From: Parashewanella sp049608225
GTDB lineage: Bacteria > Pseudomonadota > Gammaproteobacteria > Enterobacterales > Shewanellaceae
Length of the DNA stretch: 26,565 nucleotides
NCBI GenBank assembly: GCA_049608225.1
Contig: JBMYXI010000045.1
Span: 1 to 26,565 of the forward strand
Direction of reading: 5' to 3'
The translations under genes were made by a program, and so were the position numbers. Under the pieces are notes generated by a model. The model saw only the letters and a program-made list of their open reading frames with translations, did no database searches and had not been told where the DNA came from. This document shows, in pieces, positions 1 to 6,712 of this stretch. Each line of letters starts with the position of its first letter. Position 1 is the stretch's first letter.

Positions 1-255
1 GCTTTGTTACTGTCAATGATTGAGGCTACTGGAGGGCGCGATTGTAAAGGTGTTATCGGTCGATATGATGGTACTAAGCGAACAGGGCTACTCCAAACAG
101 ATACTTTGAGTCAAAAGGATGAAGAAGTTATCCATAAGTGGATTAATACCCACGTAAAAAAGGATTATAAAGAAAGTGTTAAGCGCTTTTTGATAAATCC
201 TACTCGATACGCTTTAGTTCAGCCCCTACATCAAATGATGAAGTGGGATTCCTGA
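1..255 (+). CDS. 3' end of an unknown protein (5' end outside the window)
   Basis: The reading frame is open from the first base, so this is the C-terminal part (about 84 residues) of a longer gene whose start lies upstream; an internal TTG at position 4 is not a convincing start. The visible part is soluble, mixed-charge and rich in Lys/Asp/Thr, with no membrane segment or recognisable motif. It ends in a TGA at 253-255. The 183 bases to metK hold the MetJ operator of the next gene, so the two are unlikely to be one operon. I do not recognise the family. Confidence 0.5.
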   Translation, partial: ALLLSMIEATGGRDCKGVIGRYDGTKRTGLLQTDTLSQKDEEVIHKWINTHVKKDYKESVKRFLINPTRYALVQPLHQMMKWDS

Positions 256-333
256 CCTGCTTCACAATAAGCACTATTTCTGAGTGTTAAATTTGCTGCT
301 GCTCTATAAATTCCATTCAATTTACTCTAGAAT

Positions 334-357
334 AGACGTCTAGATGTAAAAGCTTCT
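334..357 (+). promoter_or_regulatory. MetJ operator (tandem met boxes) upstream of metK
   Basis: A perfect match to the MetJ met-box consensus, AGACGTCT, lies at 334-341. It is followed without a gap by AGATGTAA (342-349, 5/8 match) and AAGCTTCT (350-357, 5/8 match). Contiguous 8-bp repeats are the arrangement bound cooperatively by the SAM-dependent repressor MetJ in gammaproteobacteria. The operator sits 82 bp before the metK start, where it would overlap or lie just downstream of the promoter. No SAM-riboswitch-like leader is visible. The first box is certain as sequence; cooperative repression is inferred from the spacing. Confidence 0.8.
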
Positions 358-438
358 AAAACCATGCTTTGTTTGCGGTTATTCAATTCGAGCATTTCTG
401 GAAGCTAATACCACCAAATTGAAGAGAATATAGCGAAT

Positions 439-1590
439 ATGGCAAATCATTTATTTACCTCAGAATCAGTATCAGAAGGTCATCCTGATAAGATCGCCGA
501 TCAAATTTCAGACGCAGTGTTAGACGCGATTTTAGCGCAAGATCCAAAAGCACGTGTTGCCTGTGAAACCTATGTAAAAACTGGCATGGTGATGGTAGGT
601 GGTGAAATCACAACCTCCGCTTGGGTTGATATTGAAGAGTTGACTCGTAAAACTGTTCGTGAAATCGGTTATACCAATTCAGATATGGGTTTTGATGCAG
701 ACTCTTGTGCTATTTTAAATACCATTGGTAAGCAGTCGCCAGATATTAATCAAGGTGTTGATCGTCAAAGCCCGAAAGAGCAGGGTGCAGGTGACCAAGG
801 TTTAATGTTTGGTTACGCGAGCGATGAAACTGATGTGTTGATGCCTGCGCCAATTACTTATTCTCATGCCTTAGTAAAACGTCAGTCTGAAGTTCGTAAA
901 GATGGCACCTTACCTTGGTTACGCCCAGACGCGAAGAGCCAAGTTACGTTTGCTTATGACCAAGGCAAAATTGTCGGTATCGATGCCGTAGTATTGTCAA
1001 CCCAGCATAGCGAAGATATTGCTCAAAATGATCTGGTTGAAGCGGTAATGGAAACCATCATTAAGCCTGTTTTGCCTTCTAAGTGGTTAAACAAAGAGAC
1101 GAAATATTTTATCAATCCCACTGGACGATTCGTTATCGGTGGCCCAGTAGGCGATTGTGGGTTGACTGGTCGTAAAATTATCGTAGATACCTATGGTGGT
1201 ATGGCACGTCATGGCGGTGGTGCATTCTCAGGAAAAGATCCATCGAAAGTTGATCGCAGTGCCGCTTATGCAGCGCGCTATGTTGCGAAAAATATCGTAG
1301 CAGCAGGTTTAGCGGAACGCTGTGAAATTCAAGTTTCATACGCCATTGGTGTGGCAGAGCCAACGTCAATCAGTGTTGAAACATTTGGTACGGCTAAAGT
1401 TTCTGAGCAGGTGCTTATCGGGTTAGTACGTCAGCACTTTGATTTACGCCCTTATGGGTTAACAGAAATGTTGGATTTAGAGCGCCCAATCTATCAAGAA
1501 ACCGCCGCTTATGGTCACTTTGGTCGTGAAGAGTTCCCATGGGAAAAAACAGATAAAGCTGAAGCATTGAAGCTGGATGCTGGGTTGTAA
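439..1590 (+). CDS. metK: S-adenosylmethionine synthetase (methionine adenosyltransferase)
   Basis: MetK makes S-adenosylmethionine from methionine and ATP, releasing phosphate and pyrophosphate, in the cytoplasm as a tetramer. The 383 residues match the usual length (about 384 in E. coli) and the family hallmarks are all present: GHPDK at residues 14-18, the ATP-binding GAGDQG at 116-121, and the glycine-rich GGGAFSGKD at 259-267 followed by KVDRSAAY. The start ATG has a purine-rich GAAGAGAA stretch about 10 nt upstream. Transcription is probably repressed by MetJ through the tandem boxes at 334-357. The stop codon directly abuts the stop of the opposing unknown gene, so no intergenic terminator separates them. 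Highly confident. Confidence 0.98.
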   Translation: MANHLFTSESVSEGHPDKIADQISDAVLDAILAQDPKARVACETYVKTGMVMVGGEITTSAWVDIEELTRKTVREIGYTNSDMGFDADSCAILNTIGKQSPDINQGVDRQSPKEQGAGDQGLMFGYASDETDVLMPAPITYSHALVKRQSEVRKDGTLPWLRPDAKSQVTFAYDQGKIVGIDAVVLSTQHSEDIAQNDLVEAVMETIIKPVLPSKWLNKETKYFINPTGRFVIGGPVGDCGLTGRKIIVDTYGGMARHGGGAFSGKDPSKVDRSAAYAARYVAKNIVAAGLAERCEIQVSYAIGVAEPTSISVETFGTAKVSEQVLIGLVRQHFDLRPYGLTEMLDLERPIYQETAAYGHFGREEFPWEKTDKAEALKLDAGL

Positions 1591-3561
1591 TTAACTCTGT
1601 GTGGCGTGAGGCAACGAAGGAGTTGTCTTATTTTGCAGAGAAATTATTGTTCTTATCGTATCAGTTCTTTCCGTTCCAACACAATATTCAAGAGAATCAA
1701 GTAATGCTTTATTACTTGATTCTCTGAGCTCTTCGGTAATTTCCACATCGCTAATAGATTCGAAAAGCAGCATCAATTCATAATGCCATTTATAAGGGAC
1801 AGTAAGGTTACGACAAGGCAGTAAATTTACATTGATCCCATAAGTAATTACTTGCATACGTTCACTGTTGTTAGAGAGACGGTTAAATATATCACCGAGC
1901 ATTTGTAAGCAATCCGCAATGTTCTTCCGTGGTAGTGTTATGCAGTGCCTTAATAAGGCTAAAGCATGCCCTGTTTGTTTTAAGCAAGGAAGCAATTGCA
2001 GTGCGATATGAGTACTTTTTATCCATTCAAAGTTATGCGAACCTAATTTCGATTTAAACATTATTGGTAATAATAACTCAGTGAAATCTTGCTGTTGACC
2101 ATTGATCTCGAAAGGGAACATACGAATAGTTATTGCTGTTTTTGTAAATTCACATACTAGATTTTCATGTCTCTGTGTGCCCGTTTCAAATTGACGTAAA
2201 TATTGCAGTGATAATTCACATTGCTGATGACGATGAGCAAATAGAGCGATAACCTGACAAGCAATGCTAGGATTTTTAATGCAATGTACTGCAGCAGATA
2301 AGCCTTGACTATGCTCTTGGCGTTCACATTGTGGTGCAGCTTCAATTCTCTCTTTAAAGGCGTCAAAAATTAATTGATCTGTTTCCATGTCGACGCAGGA
2401 TAGTAACTTTGATTTATAACACTGAATCAGTAATCTTCCTGTGTCATTTAAGCTTTCCGTCTTAGCGATAACTTTGACTAATTCAGTAGGATTTAACTCA
2501 CTAAATTGCAGTGAGTTAAGTCGTAACAGCGGGTCACGTTGTGAAACAATAGTCGGTTCAGATTCAGCAACTGTGACGATGTCATATTCGTCGAGTGCAT
2601 GCTCTTCGATTGAATTTATATCATCAAGTGAAGCCAGCGCTTCTTGTGGTTGAGCAAGCGATGATGTTGCATCGGAAGTGATGCTTGAATACCCCTCATC
2701 TGTGCTATTTGTCGTTGGATTTGGTGGTAACCCTATCTTAGCTAAGATTTTTTGTACTTTAACGTTGTCTTGGTCAGTACATTGAATATCGGCAAATGTC
2801 TCAAGAAGAGTAAGCGCTTGGCCTCCGCTTTCAACCACTCTTGGATCAACTTTTACTAGTGCGGTGATGCAGCTTGAAGTACTTGTATGAGAAGTATCGA
2901 TTGGAGGAATGATGGGCTTTCTTTTGTGTGAATGTCTTGTTTTTTTGGCGTTCTGTTTATATGGCAAATGGTCGATGTCTGCTATGCCTAACGCGACTTC
3001 GAGTTTATGCGCGAAAGCCTGTTTGCTTTCATTACTCGTTAAAGAACAAGATGTATCAACTAAGCACTGCTGACAATGTTTTACTCTAATGTGTTCTACT
3101 AGCGGCAAAAATCCTGCTTGGGCTGCTTGAAGTGTCAACATCGCTTGAGAAAAATTACAAGGGTATTCTAAACTTGAAGCCGCATCATCAGTCTGCCGAA
3201 CATACTGTAATTGATAAATTGCTTGTTGTTTTGTTTTGGGAGCAATATCTGCGTTTTTTAGTAATAAGCAAAATTTTTGAATAGCTAAAGGTGGTATTGA
3301 ATTGCTTGATGCTGATTGAGTGGAAAGTAAATACAATGTGCTGTTAATGTGAGAAATTAAGCATTGAGCGTCGCCTCCATCACCAAAAGCACAATGAATG
3401 GCATTTTCTAACATTTTGAGTTGTGTCGTTTCAATGGCGAGTTCAATATGTTCGAAATCAACAAGTTTGCTTTTTTTAACATGCTCCGCGGGTAACTCAT
3501 TTCGTAATGAGCCGCTATTGTTTAAAGAGCTTACAAGTGTATCACATAATTTGATGCTCAT
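1591..3561 (-). CDS. Unknown 656-residue cytoplasmic-looking protein
   Basis: I do not recognise this protein. It has no signal peptide or membrane segment. The N-terminal 200 residues look helical and carry an HCQQC cluster at 162-166 with a further Cys at 172. A strongly basic stretch (KKTRHSHKRK, about 206-215) leads into a Ser/Thr-rich linker, and residues about 280-350 are acidic and low-complexity. The C-terminal 300 residues again look all-helical, Leu- and Cys-rich, possibly repeat-like. GAAGAGCT just before the ATG at 3561 is a plausible, closely spaced ribosome site. The gene converges on metK with no gap, and two long perfect inverted repeats (1691-1725 and 2493-2519) lie inside its coding sequence. 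The architecture recalls bacterial effector-like or eukaryote-like proteins, but that is only an impression. Confidence 0.8.
   Translation of the reverse strand: MSIKLCDTLVSSLNNSGSLRNELPAEHVKKSKLVDFEHIELAIETTQLKMLENAIHCAFGDGGDAQCLISHINSTLYLLSTQSASSNSIPPLAIQKFCLLLKNADIAPKTKQQAIYQLQYVRQTDDAASSLEYPCNFSQAMLTLQAAQAGFLPLVEHIRVKHCQQCLVDTSCSLTSNESKQAFAHKLEVALGIADIDHLPYKQNAKKTRHSHKRKPIIPPIDTSHTSTSSCITALVKVDPRVVESGGQALTLLETFADIQCTDQDNVKVQKILAKIGLPPNPTTNSTDEGYSSITSDATSSLAQPQEALASLDDINSIEEHALDEYDIVTVAESEPTIVSQRDPLLRLNSLQFSELNPTELVKVIAKTESLNDTGRLLIQCYKSKLLSCVDMETDQLIFDAFKERIEAAPQCERQEHSQGLSAAVHCIKNPSIACQVIALFAHRHQQCELSLQYLRQFETGTQRHENLVCEFTKTAITIRMFPFEINGQQQDFTELLLPIMFKSKLGSHNFEWIKSTHIALQLLPCLKQTGHALALLRHCITLPRKNIADCLQMLGDIFNRLSNNSERMQVITYGINVNLLPCRNLTVPYKWHYELMLLFESISDVEITEELRESSNKALLDSLEYCVGTERTDTIRTIISLQNKTTPSLPHATQS
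1691..1725. repeat. Perfect inverted repeat, 15-bp arms, 5-nt loop
   Basis: AGAGAATCAAGTAAT (1691-1705), loop GCTTT, and the exact reverse complement at 1711-1725. It lies about 100 bp past the metK stop, inside the last part of the opposing 656-residue gene. No T-run follows on either strand, so it is not a classic intrinsic terminator, although it could stop RNA decay or mark the 3' end of the metK transcript. Confidence 0.8.
2493..2519. repeat. Perfect inverted repeat, 10-bp arms, 7-nt loop
   Basis: TTAACTCACT (2493-2502), loop AAATTGC, and its exact reverse complement (2510-2519), inside the coding sequence of the 656-residue unknown protein. It has no adjacent T-run. It is the second long inverted repeat within the same gene. 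Confidence 0.7.
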
Positions 3562-3786
3562 AGCTCTTCACTTAAATAGTTAAATGGGTTCATACTGTTT
3601 TAGTTAAGCCCTGATGAAAAGACTAACTCCCTTATTCAACTTGTGCGTTTTAATTTAAAGGTAAAGCATCCTTATGGTTTCGTCAGATATCACTGATTAA
3701 ATCTTCTTAACTTAGCGATCAAAAATTTATTGATTTATATCGAGTTTAGAAAACTTATAATTAGGTACCTTATTGCTATTGGTAAA

Positions 3787-5031
3787 ATGACAATGGATGA
3801 GCTGACAATGTCAGGGTCGAAAATTACTCAGCATTTAGTGTGGCCAAGATATTTTGGCTGGATTATCAGGCTATTACTTACATTTTGGTTTGGAGAATGG
3901 TTTGGATTAACCCATAGTTCTGACATTTTGGGCTTGGTGTTCGGCTGTGAGCTAGTGTATTTATTGCTGAGCCATTGGCAAATAAGTCGATTATATAAGT
4001 TTAATGATGGCTTGTTTTGGATTTTATTGATTGACACTCTATTTTGGATTGCTTGGTTGTACTTAACAGGTGGCTCTACCAATGCATTTGTATCATTTTT
4101 ACTGGTGCCCATCGCCATTGCTGCCATTGCCTTACCCGAATGGAATGCATGGGTACTGAGTTTAATTAACTGTGTAGCCTATAGCCTAATGCTGTATTTC
4201 AGCCCCGAAACTGAGCACATGATGCACATGAACATGAGTTCGCATTATTTAGGCATGTGGCTGAATTTTATTTTATCGACATTGGTAATTAATAGCAGTT
4301 TATTACTTATCAGTAAAAAACTCAGACATCGAGATTTTCAATTAAGCCAGTTACGGGAATCTCAGTTAAAACAAGAGCAACTGGTTGCCTTGGGTGCCTC
4401 TTCGGCGCAAATGGCGCATCAGCTCGCGACACCACTTTGTAGTATGAGACTATGGCTTGACGATCTTAAAGAAGAATACAGTCAACAAGCCGTAGAAGAG
4501 GTCAATAGTAACTTATCGAGGTGTGAGCATAGCCTGATGGAACTACGTCTGGCGACAGAAGCGATTCGAGATGGAAAAAAACAGCAATGGGCAATTGATG
4601 AATTAGTCACTGATCTAAAAAGAAAAACACAATTGTTACTACCTGAGCATGAAATCAAATGGCTAACATCTGAAACGTTTTCGCAGTCTGTTTTTATTGA
4701 TCATGGCGTACTACCAGCTCTCATTACCTTGATGGATAATGCAGGTAAAGCGAGTTACTCAGCCTCTCAAAAAATGAAATTAGAAGTGTCGATATTGGTA
4801 GAAAAGAGCACACTAAATATCATTATTCGGGATTTTGGTGCTGGTATAGATCCTAAGCTTTCGCCTTATTTAGGTAAGCAATTTGTGCCGAGTGAGAAAG
4901 GATTAGGGATAGCGTTAATGCTGACACATGCCAGTTTAGAAAGAAATGCGGGACGTTTATCTTTACGCTCACACCCGCAAACAGGATGCATTGCGAAAGT
5001 TATTTTACCAATAGAAGAAACAAAAAAATGA
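3787..5031 (+). CDS. RegB/PrrB/RoxS-type redox sensor histidine kinase
   Basis: Membrane sensor kinase of the RegB family, which senses the quinone pool and thiol redox state and phosphorylates a RegA-type regulator. From the ATG at 3787 it has about six hydrophobic segments in residues 20-175. The short loop motif GGSTNAF (95-101) corresponds to the RegB quinone-linked heptapeptide GGxxNPF, with Ala for Pro. The H-box has His211 within MAHQLATPL, and a downstream Cys246 in SRCEHSL matches the place of the RegB redox-box cysteine. An N-box (DNAGKAS) and G-boxes (DFGAGID, KGLGIAL) complete the ATPase domain. An upstream TTG at 3730 would add an unlikely N-terminus, and the ATG at 3808 has a better ribosome site (GGATGAG) and could be the true start. 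The stop overlaps the next ATG, so the two genes are co-translated. Confidence 0.9.
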   Translation: MTMDELTMSGSKITQHLVWPRYFGWIIRLLLTFWFGEWFGLTHSSDILGLVFGCELVYLLLSHWQISRLYKFNDGLFWILLIDTLFWIAWLYLTGGSTNAFVSFLLVPIAIAAIALPEWNAWVLSLINCVAYSLMLYFSPETEHMMHMNMSSHYLGMWLNFILSTLVINSSLLLISKKLRHRDFQLSQLRESQLKQEQLVALGASSAQMAHQLATPLCSMRLWLDDLKEEYSQQAVEEVNSNLSRCEHSLMELRLATEAIRDGKKQQWAIDELVTDLKRKTQLLLPEHEIKWLTSETFSQSVFIDHGVLPALITLMDNAGKASYSASQKMKLEVSILVEKSTLNIIIRDFGAGIDPKLSPYLGKQFVPSEKGLGIALMLTHASLERNAGRLSLRSHPQTGCIAKVILPIEETKK

Positions 5032-5558
5032 ATAAACTATTGATAATTGAAGATGATGAAAGTTTGGCAAGTGTGCTGCAAAAACGAATGAATAATCAAT
5101 CGTTTGATGCAAAGATGGCGCACAATAAAACAGACGCCTTGTTATTAGCCAGACAATTTGAACCCAGTCATATATTGCTGGATATGAAAATTGAAAACGA
5201 GAATGGTTTGAATTTTATCCAACCATTAAAGCAGCTATTACCCAATAGCATACTGGTTTTACTTACTGGTTACGCCAGTATTGCTACCGCTGTTGAGGCT
5301 ATTCGCTTAGGCGCAGATAACTATCTTGCCAAGCCTGCGGATACTCAAACCCTTTTACAAGCATTGAAAATGGAAGCAATGGCTATTGAGACGGCAATAG
5401 CTGATGAACCGACGATGACACCTAAGCGCTTAGAGTGGGAACATATTCAGCAGGTACTAACAGCGAATAGTGGCAATGTATCAGCAACGGCTAGACAACT
5501 TGGTATGCACAGGCGCAGTTTACAGAGAAAATTGGCAAAAAAACCAGTACTAAATTAG
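5028..5558 (+). CDS. RegA/PrrA/RoxR-type response regulator
   Basis: A 176-residue regulator with an N-terminal receiver domain: acidic pocket D9/D10, phosphoacceptor D52 in LLDMK, T80 in LLTGYAS and K101 in AKPAD. A short linker leads to a Fis-type helix-turn-helix at about 140-170. The sequence NVSATARQLGMHRRSLQRKL is the strongly conserved DNA-recognition signature of RegA/ActR/PrrA. The ATG at 5028 overlaps the kinase stop (ATGA) and is preceded by GAAGAA, so a longer reading starting at 4986 is not needed. RegA homologues control respiratory oxidases and redox-linked metabolism; no oxidase gene lies in this window, so targets must be elsewhere. It converges with the next gene, with 2 bp between stops. 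Confidence 0.92.
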   Translation: MNKLLIIEDDESLASVLQKRMNNQSFDAKMAHNKTDALLLARQFEPSHILLDMKIENENGLNFIQPLKQLLPNSILVLLTGYASIATAVEAIRLGADNYLAKPADTQTLLQALKMEAMAIETAIADEPTMTPKRLEWEHIQQVLTANSGNVSATARQLGMHRRSLQRKLAKKPVLN

Positions 5559-5560
5559 CG

Positions 5561-5902
5561 TTACTTCAACCAACTTATTAATCGGTTATCTGTACAATAC
5601 TTAAGATGATCCACTGCGTAGGTATACAGGTCCTCTCTTGTTCTCCCTGATGAGAGTACTGCTACAATCTCGCCCATAAAGGTATCAGTTATCTTTGAGA
5701 TGCCTGAAATTCTGGAGTGTTTAAAGTGAATGTCATACTGCCTAATCTTTGTTTCAGCTTTGACCGTCACTGAGACTTTACCATTTGGTTCGAGCACTGT
5801 ATAACCAAAAAAATTTTCTTTGGTCTGGCTTTCATAAACGGATAAATAAGGTGTTACATTAAGTAACTTATCGCTACTTATTGCTAAATTTAGTTGCGCC
5901 AT
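5561..5902 (-). CDS. Unknown small protein, paralogue of the 202-residue protein next door
   Basis: A 113-residue soluble protein without a signal peptide or membrane segment. Residues about 18-110 align with the neighbouring protein at 6002-6610. Shared positions include an FG pair, then VKAET..R.Y..HF..S, then a helical C-terminal part that begins near SS and T. The lengths between landmarks are almost identical, so the homology is convincing by eye. The predicted layout is several beta strands followed by two helices. The start at 5902 has only a weak ribosome site (GAGA). It lies 99 bp downstream of its paralogue and may be co-transcribed. The function is unknown. Confidence 0.7.
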   Translation of the reverse strand: MAQLNLAISSDKLLNVTPYLSVYESQTKENFFGYTVLEPNGKVSVTVKAETKIRQYDIHFKHSRISGISKITDTFMGEIVAVLSSGRTREDLYTYAVDHLKYCTDNRLISWLK

Positions 5903-6001
5903 AACGGAAATCTCGATTAGCCATTTTGCTAAAGTCTATGTAAAAGGAGCTGATAGGTCATTAAGGGAAGATTAAAATTACTGCATACTTAGTTAAAATA
6001 A

Positions 6002-6610
6002 TTAATCCGTTGGGGCAGAAATATGGACATAATCTTCGTGATTTTGGCCAAGATCAAGGTCGGTAAATACAGATGTATTAGTTGGTTTACCTGCTGAATC
6101 AAGTTTGTAAAGTTCTAAAGGAACTATGGTGTCACTTTCTTTCTGTGTCAAGCAAGGTGAAGGTAATTCATTGGGTTGACGGGGGGAACTTTGGCATTCG
6201 GTTCTGGTGCTGTTAGTAGCAAGAGAATTATGTGGACGCAGTAACTTTGATTTAAAAAGGGCTGTATCACGCGTTCTTAGTGTATGTAAGCGAGATAAGG
6301 TGAAATCCATCAGCGCTTTTTGGGTTTGATCTTTTGATAGCGGACTAGAAAATAAACTATCAATTGATTCTACACATCGAGTTACGTTGGTTACATTAGA
6401 ACGGTGAAAGTGGAGCTTGTAATGACGGTAGTCTGTTTCAGCTTTAACGAATACGGTAAGTGTACCCTCTACAGGTAAGGCACTTAATGGTAAACCGAAC
6501 AGTGTTTGATCTGAAGCTTCTTTAACTTCAAGGAATTGATTTTGTTTTTCCCATCGAGCACCAAAAGTATGAGAACCAGTTAAATGCAGAGTAGATATGC
6601 TCTTTGCCAT
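6002..6610 (-). CDS. Unknown 202-residue protein: paralogous domain plus disordered tail
   Basis: Residues about 20-120 form the domain shared with the 113-residue protein downstream (FG, VFVKAETDYRHYKLHF, then a helical segment ending TALFKSK). Residues 125-202 are a Pro/Ser/Thr/Asn-rich tail with no predicted fold. It has no signal peptide. GGAAA seven nucleotides upstream of the ATG supports the start. The strong terminator at 6666-6696 separates it from the upstream TonB receptor gene, so it needs its own promoter in the short 6611-6665 gap. A third, more diverged relative is at 13190-13684. The function is unknown; a small dedicated domain with a variable tail suggests an adaptor or effector, but this is inference. 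Confidence 0.72.
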   Translation of the reverse strand: MAKSISTLHLTGSHTFGARWEKQNQFLEVKEASDQTLFGLPLSALPVEGTLTVFVKAETDYRHYKLHFHRSNVTNVTRCVESIDSLFSSPLSKDQTQKALMDFTLSRLHTLRTRDTALFKSKLLRPHNSLATNSTRTECQSSPRQPNELPSPCLTQKESDTIVPLELYKLDSAGKPTNTSVFTDLDLGQNHEDYVHISAPTD

Positions 6611-6665
6611 TAGATTTCCAAGTTTGGGTCGGTTGCCTATGTTTAAACGACAAGAAGGAAATGTA

Positions 6666-6696
6666 AATAAAAAAGAGCCAGCAAAATTGCTGGCTC
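6666..6696 (-). terminator. Intrinsic terminator of the TonB receptor gene
   Basis: On the minus strand, GAGCCAGCAA pairs perfectly with TTGCTGGCTC and is followed by a TTTTTTATTT tract. It lies 17 bp beyond the receptor stop codon and is a textbook rho-independent terminator for leftward transcription. Confidence 0.93.
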
Positions 6697-6712
6697 AAAT
6701 GGTAGGAAACAT

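Noticed and set aside
256..438. SAM riboswitch or other structured leader for metK
   Set aside because: No conserved riboswitch core or terminator/antiterminator pair is visible, and MetJ boxes explain control.
3730..3786. TTG start for the sensor kinase
   Set aside because: It has no ribosome site, and the extra 19 residues are not typical of RegB proteins; ATGs at 3787 and 3808 fit better.
3828..4127. 99-codon reading frame antisense to the kinase
   Set aside because: It lies wholly within the membrane-domain coding sequence in the opposite frame, has no ribosome site and no family resemblance.
5561..6610. Toxin-antitoxin pair
   Set aside because: The two genes are paralogues of each other, not a toxin and an unrelated antitoxin, and neither resembles a known toxin.
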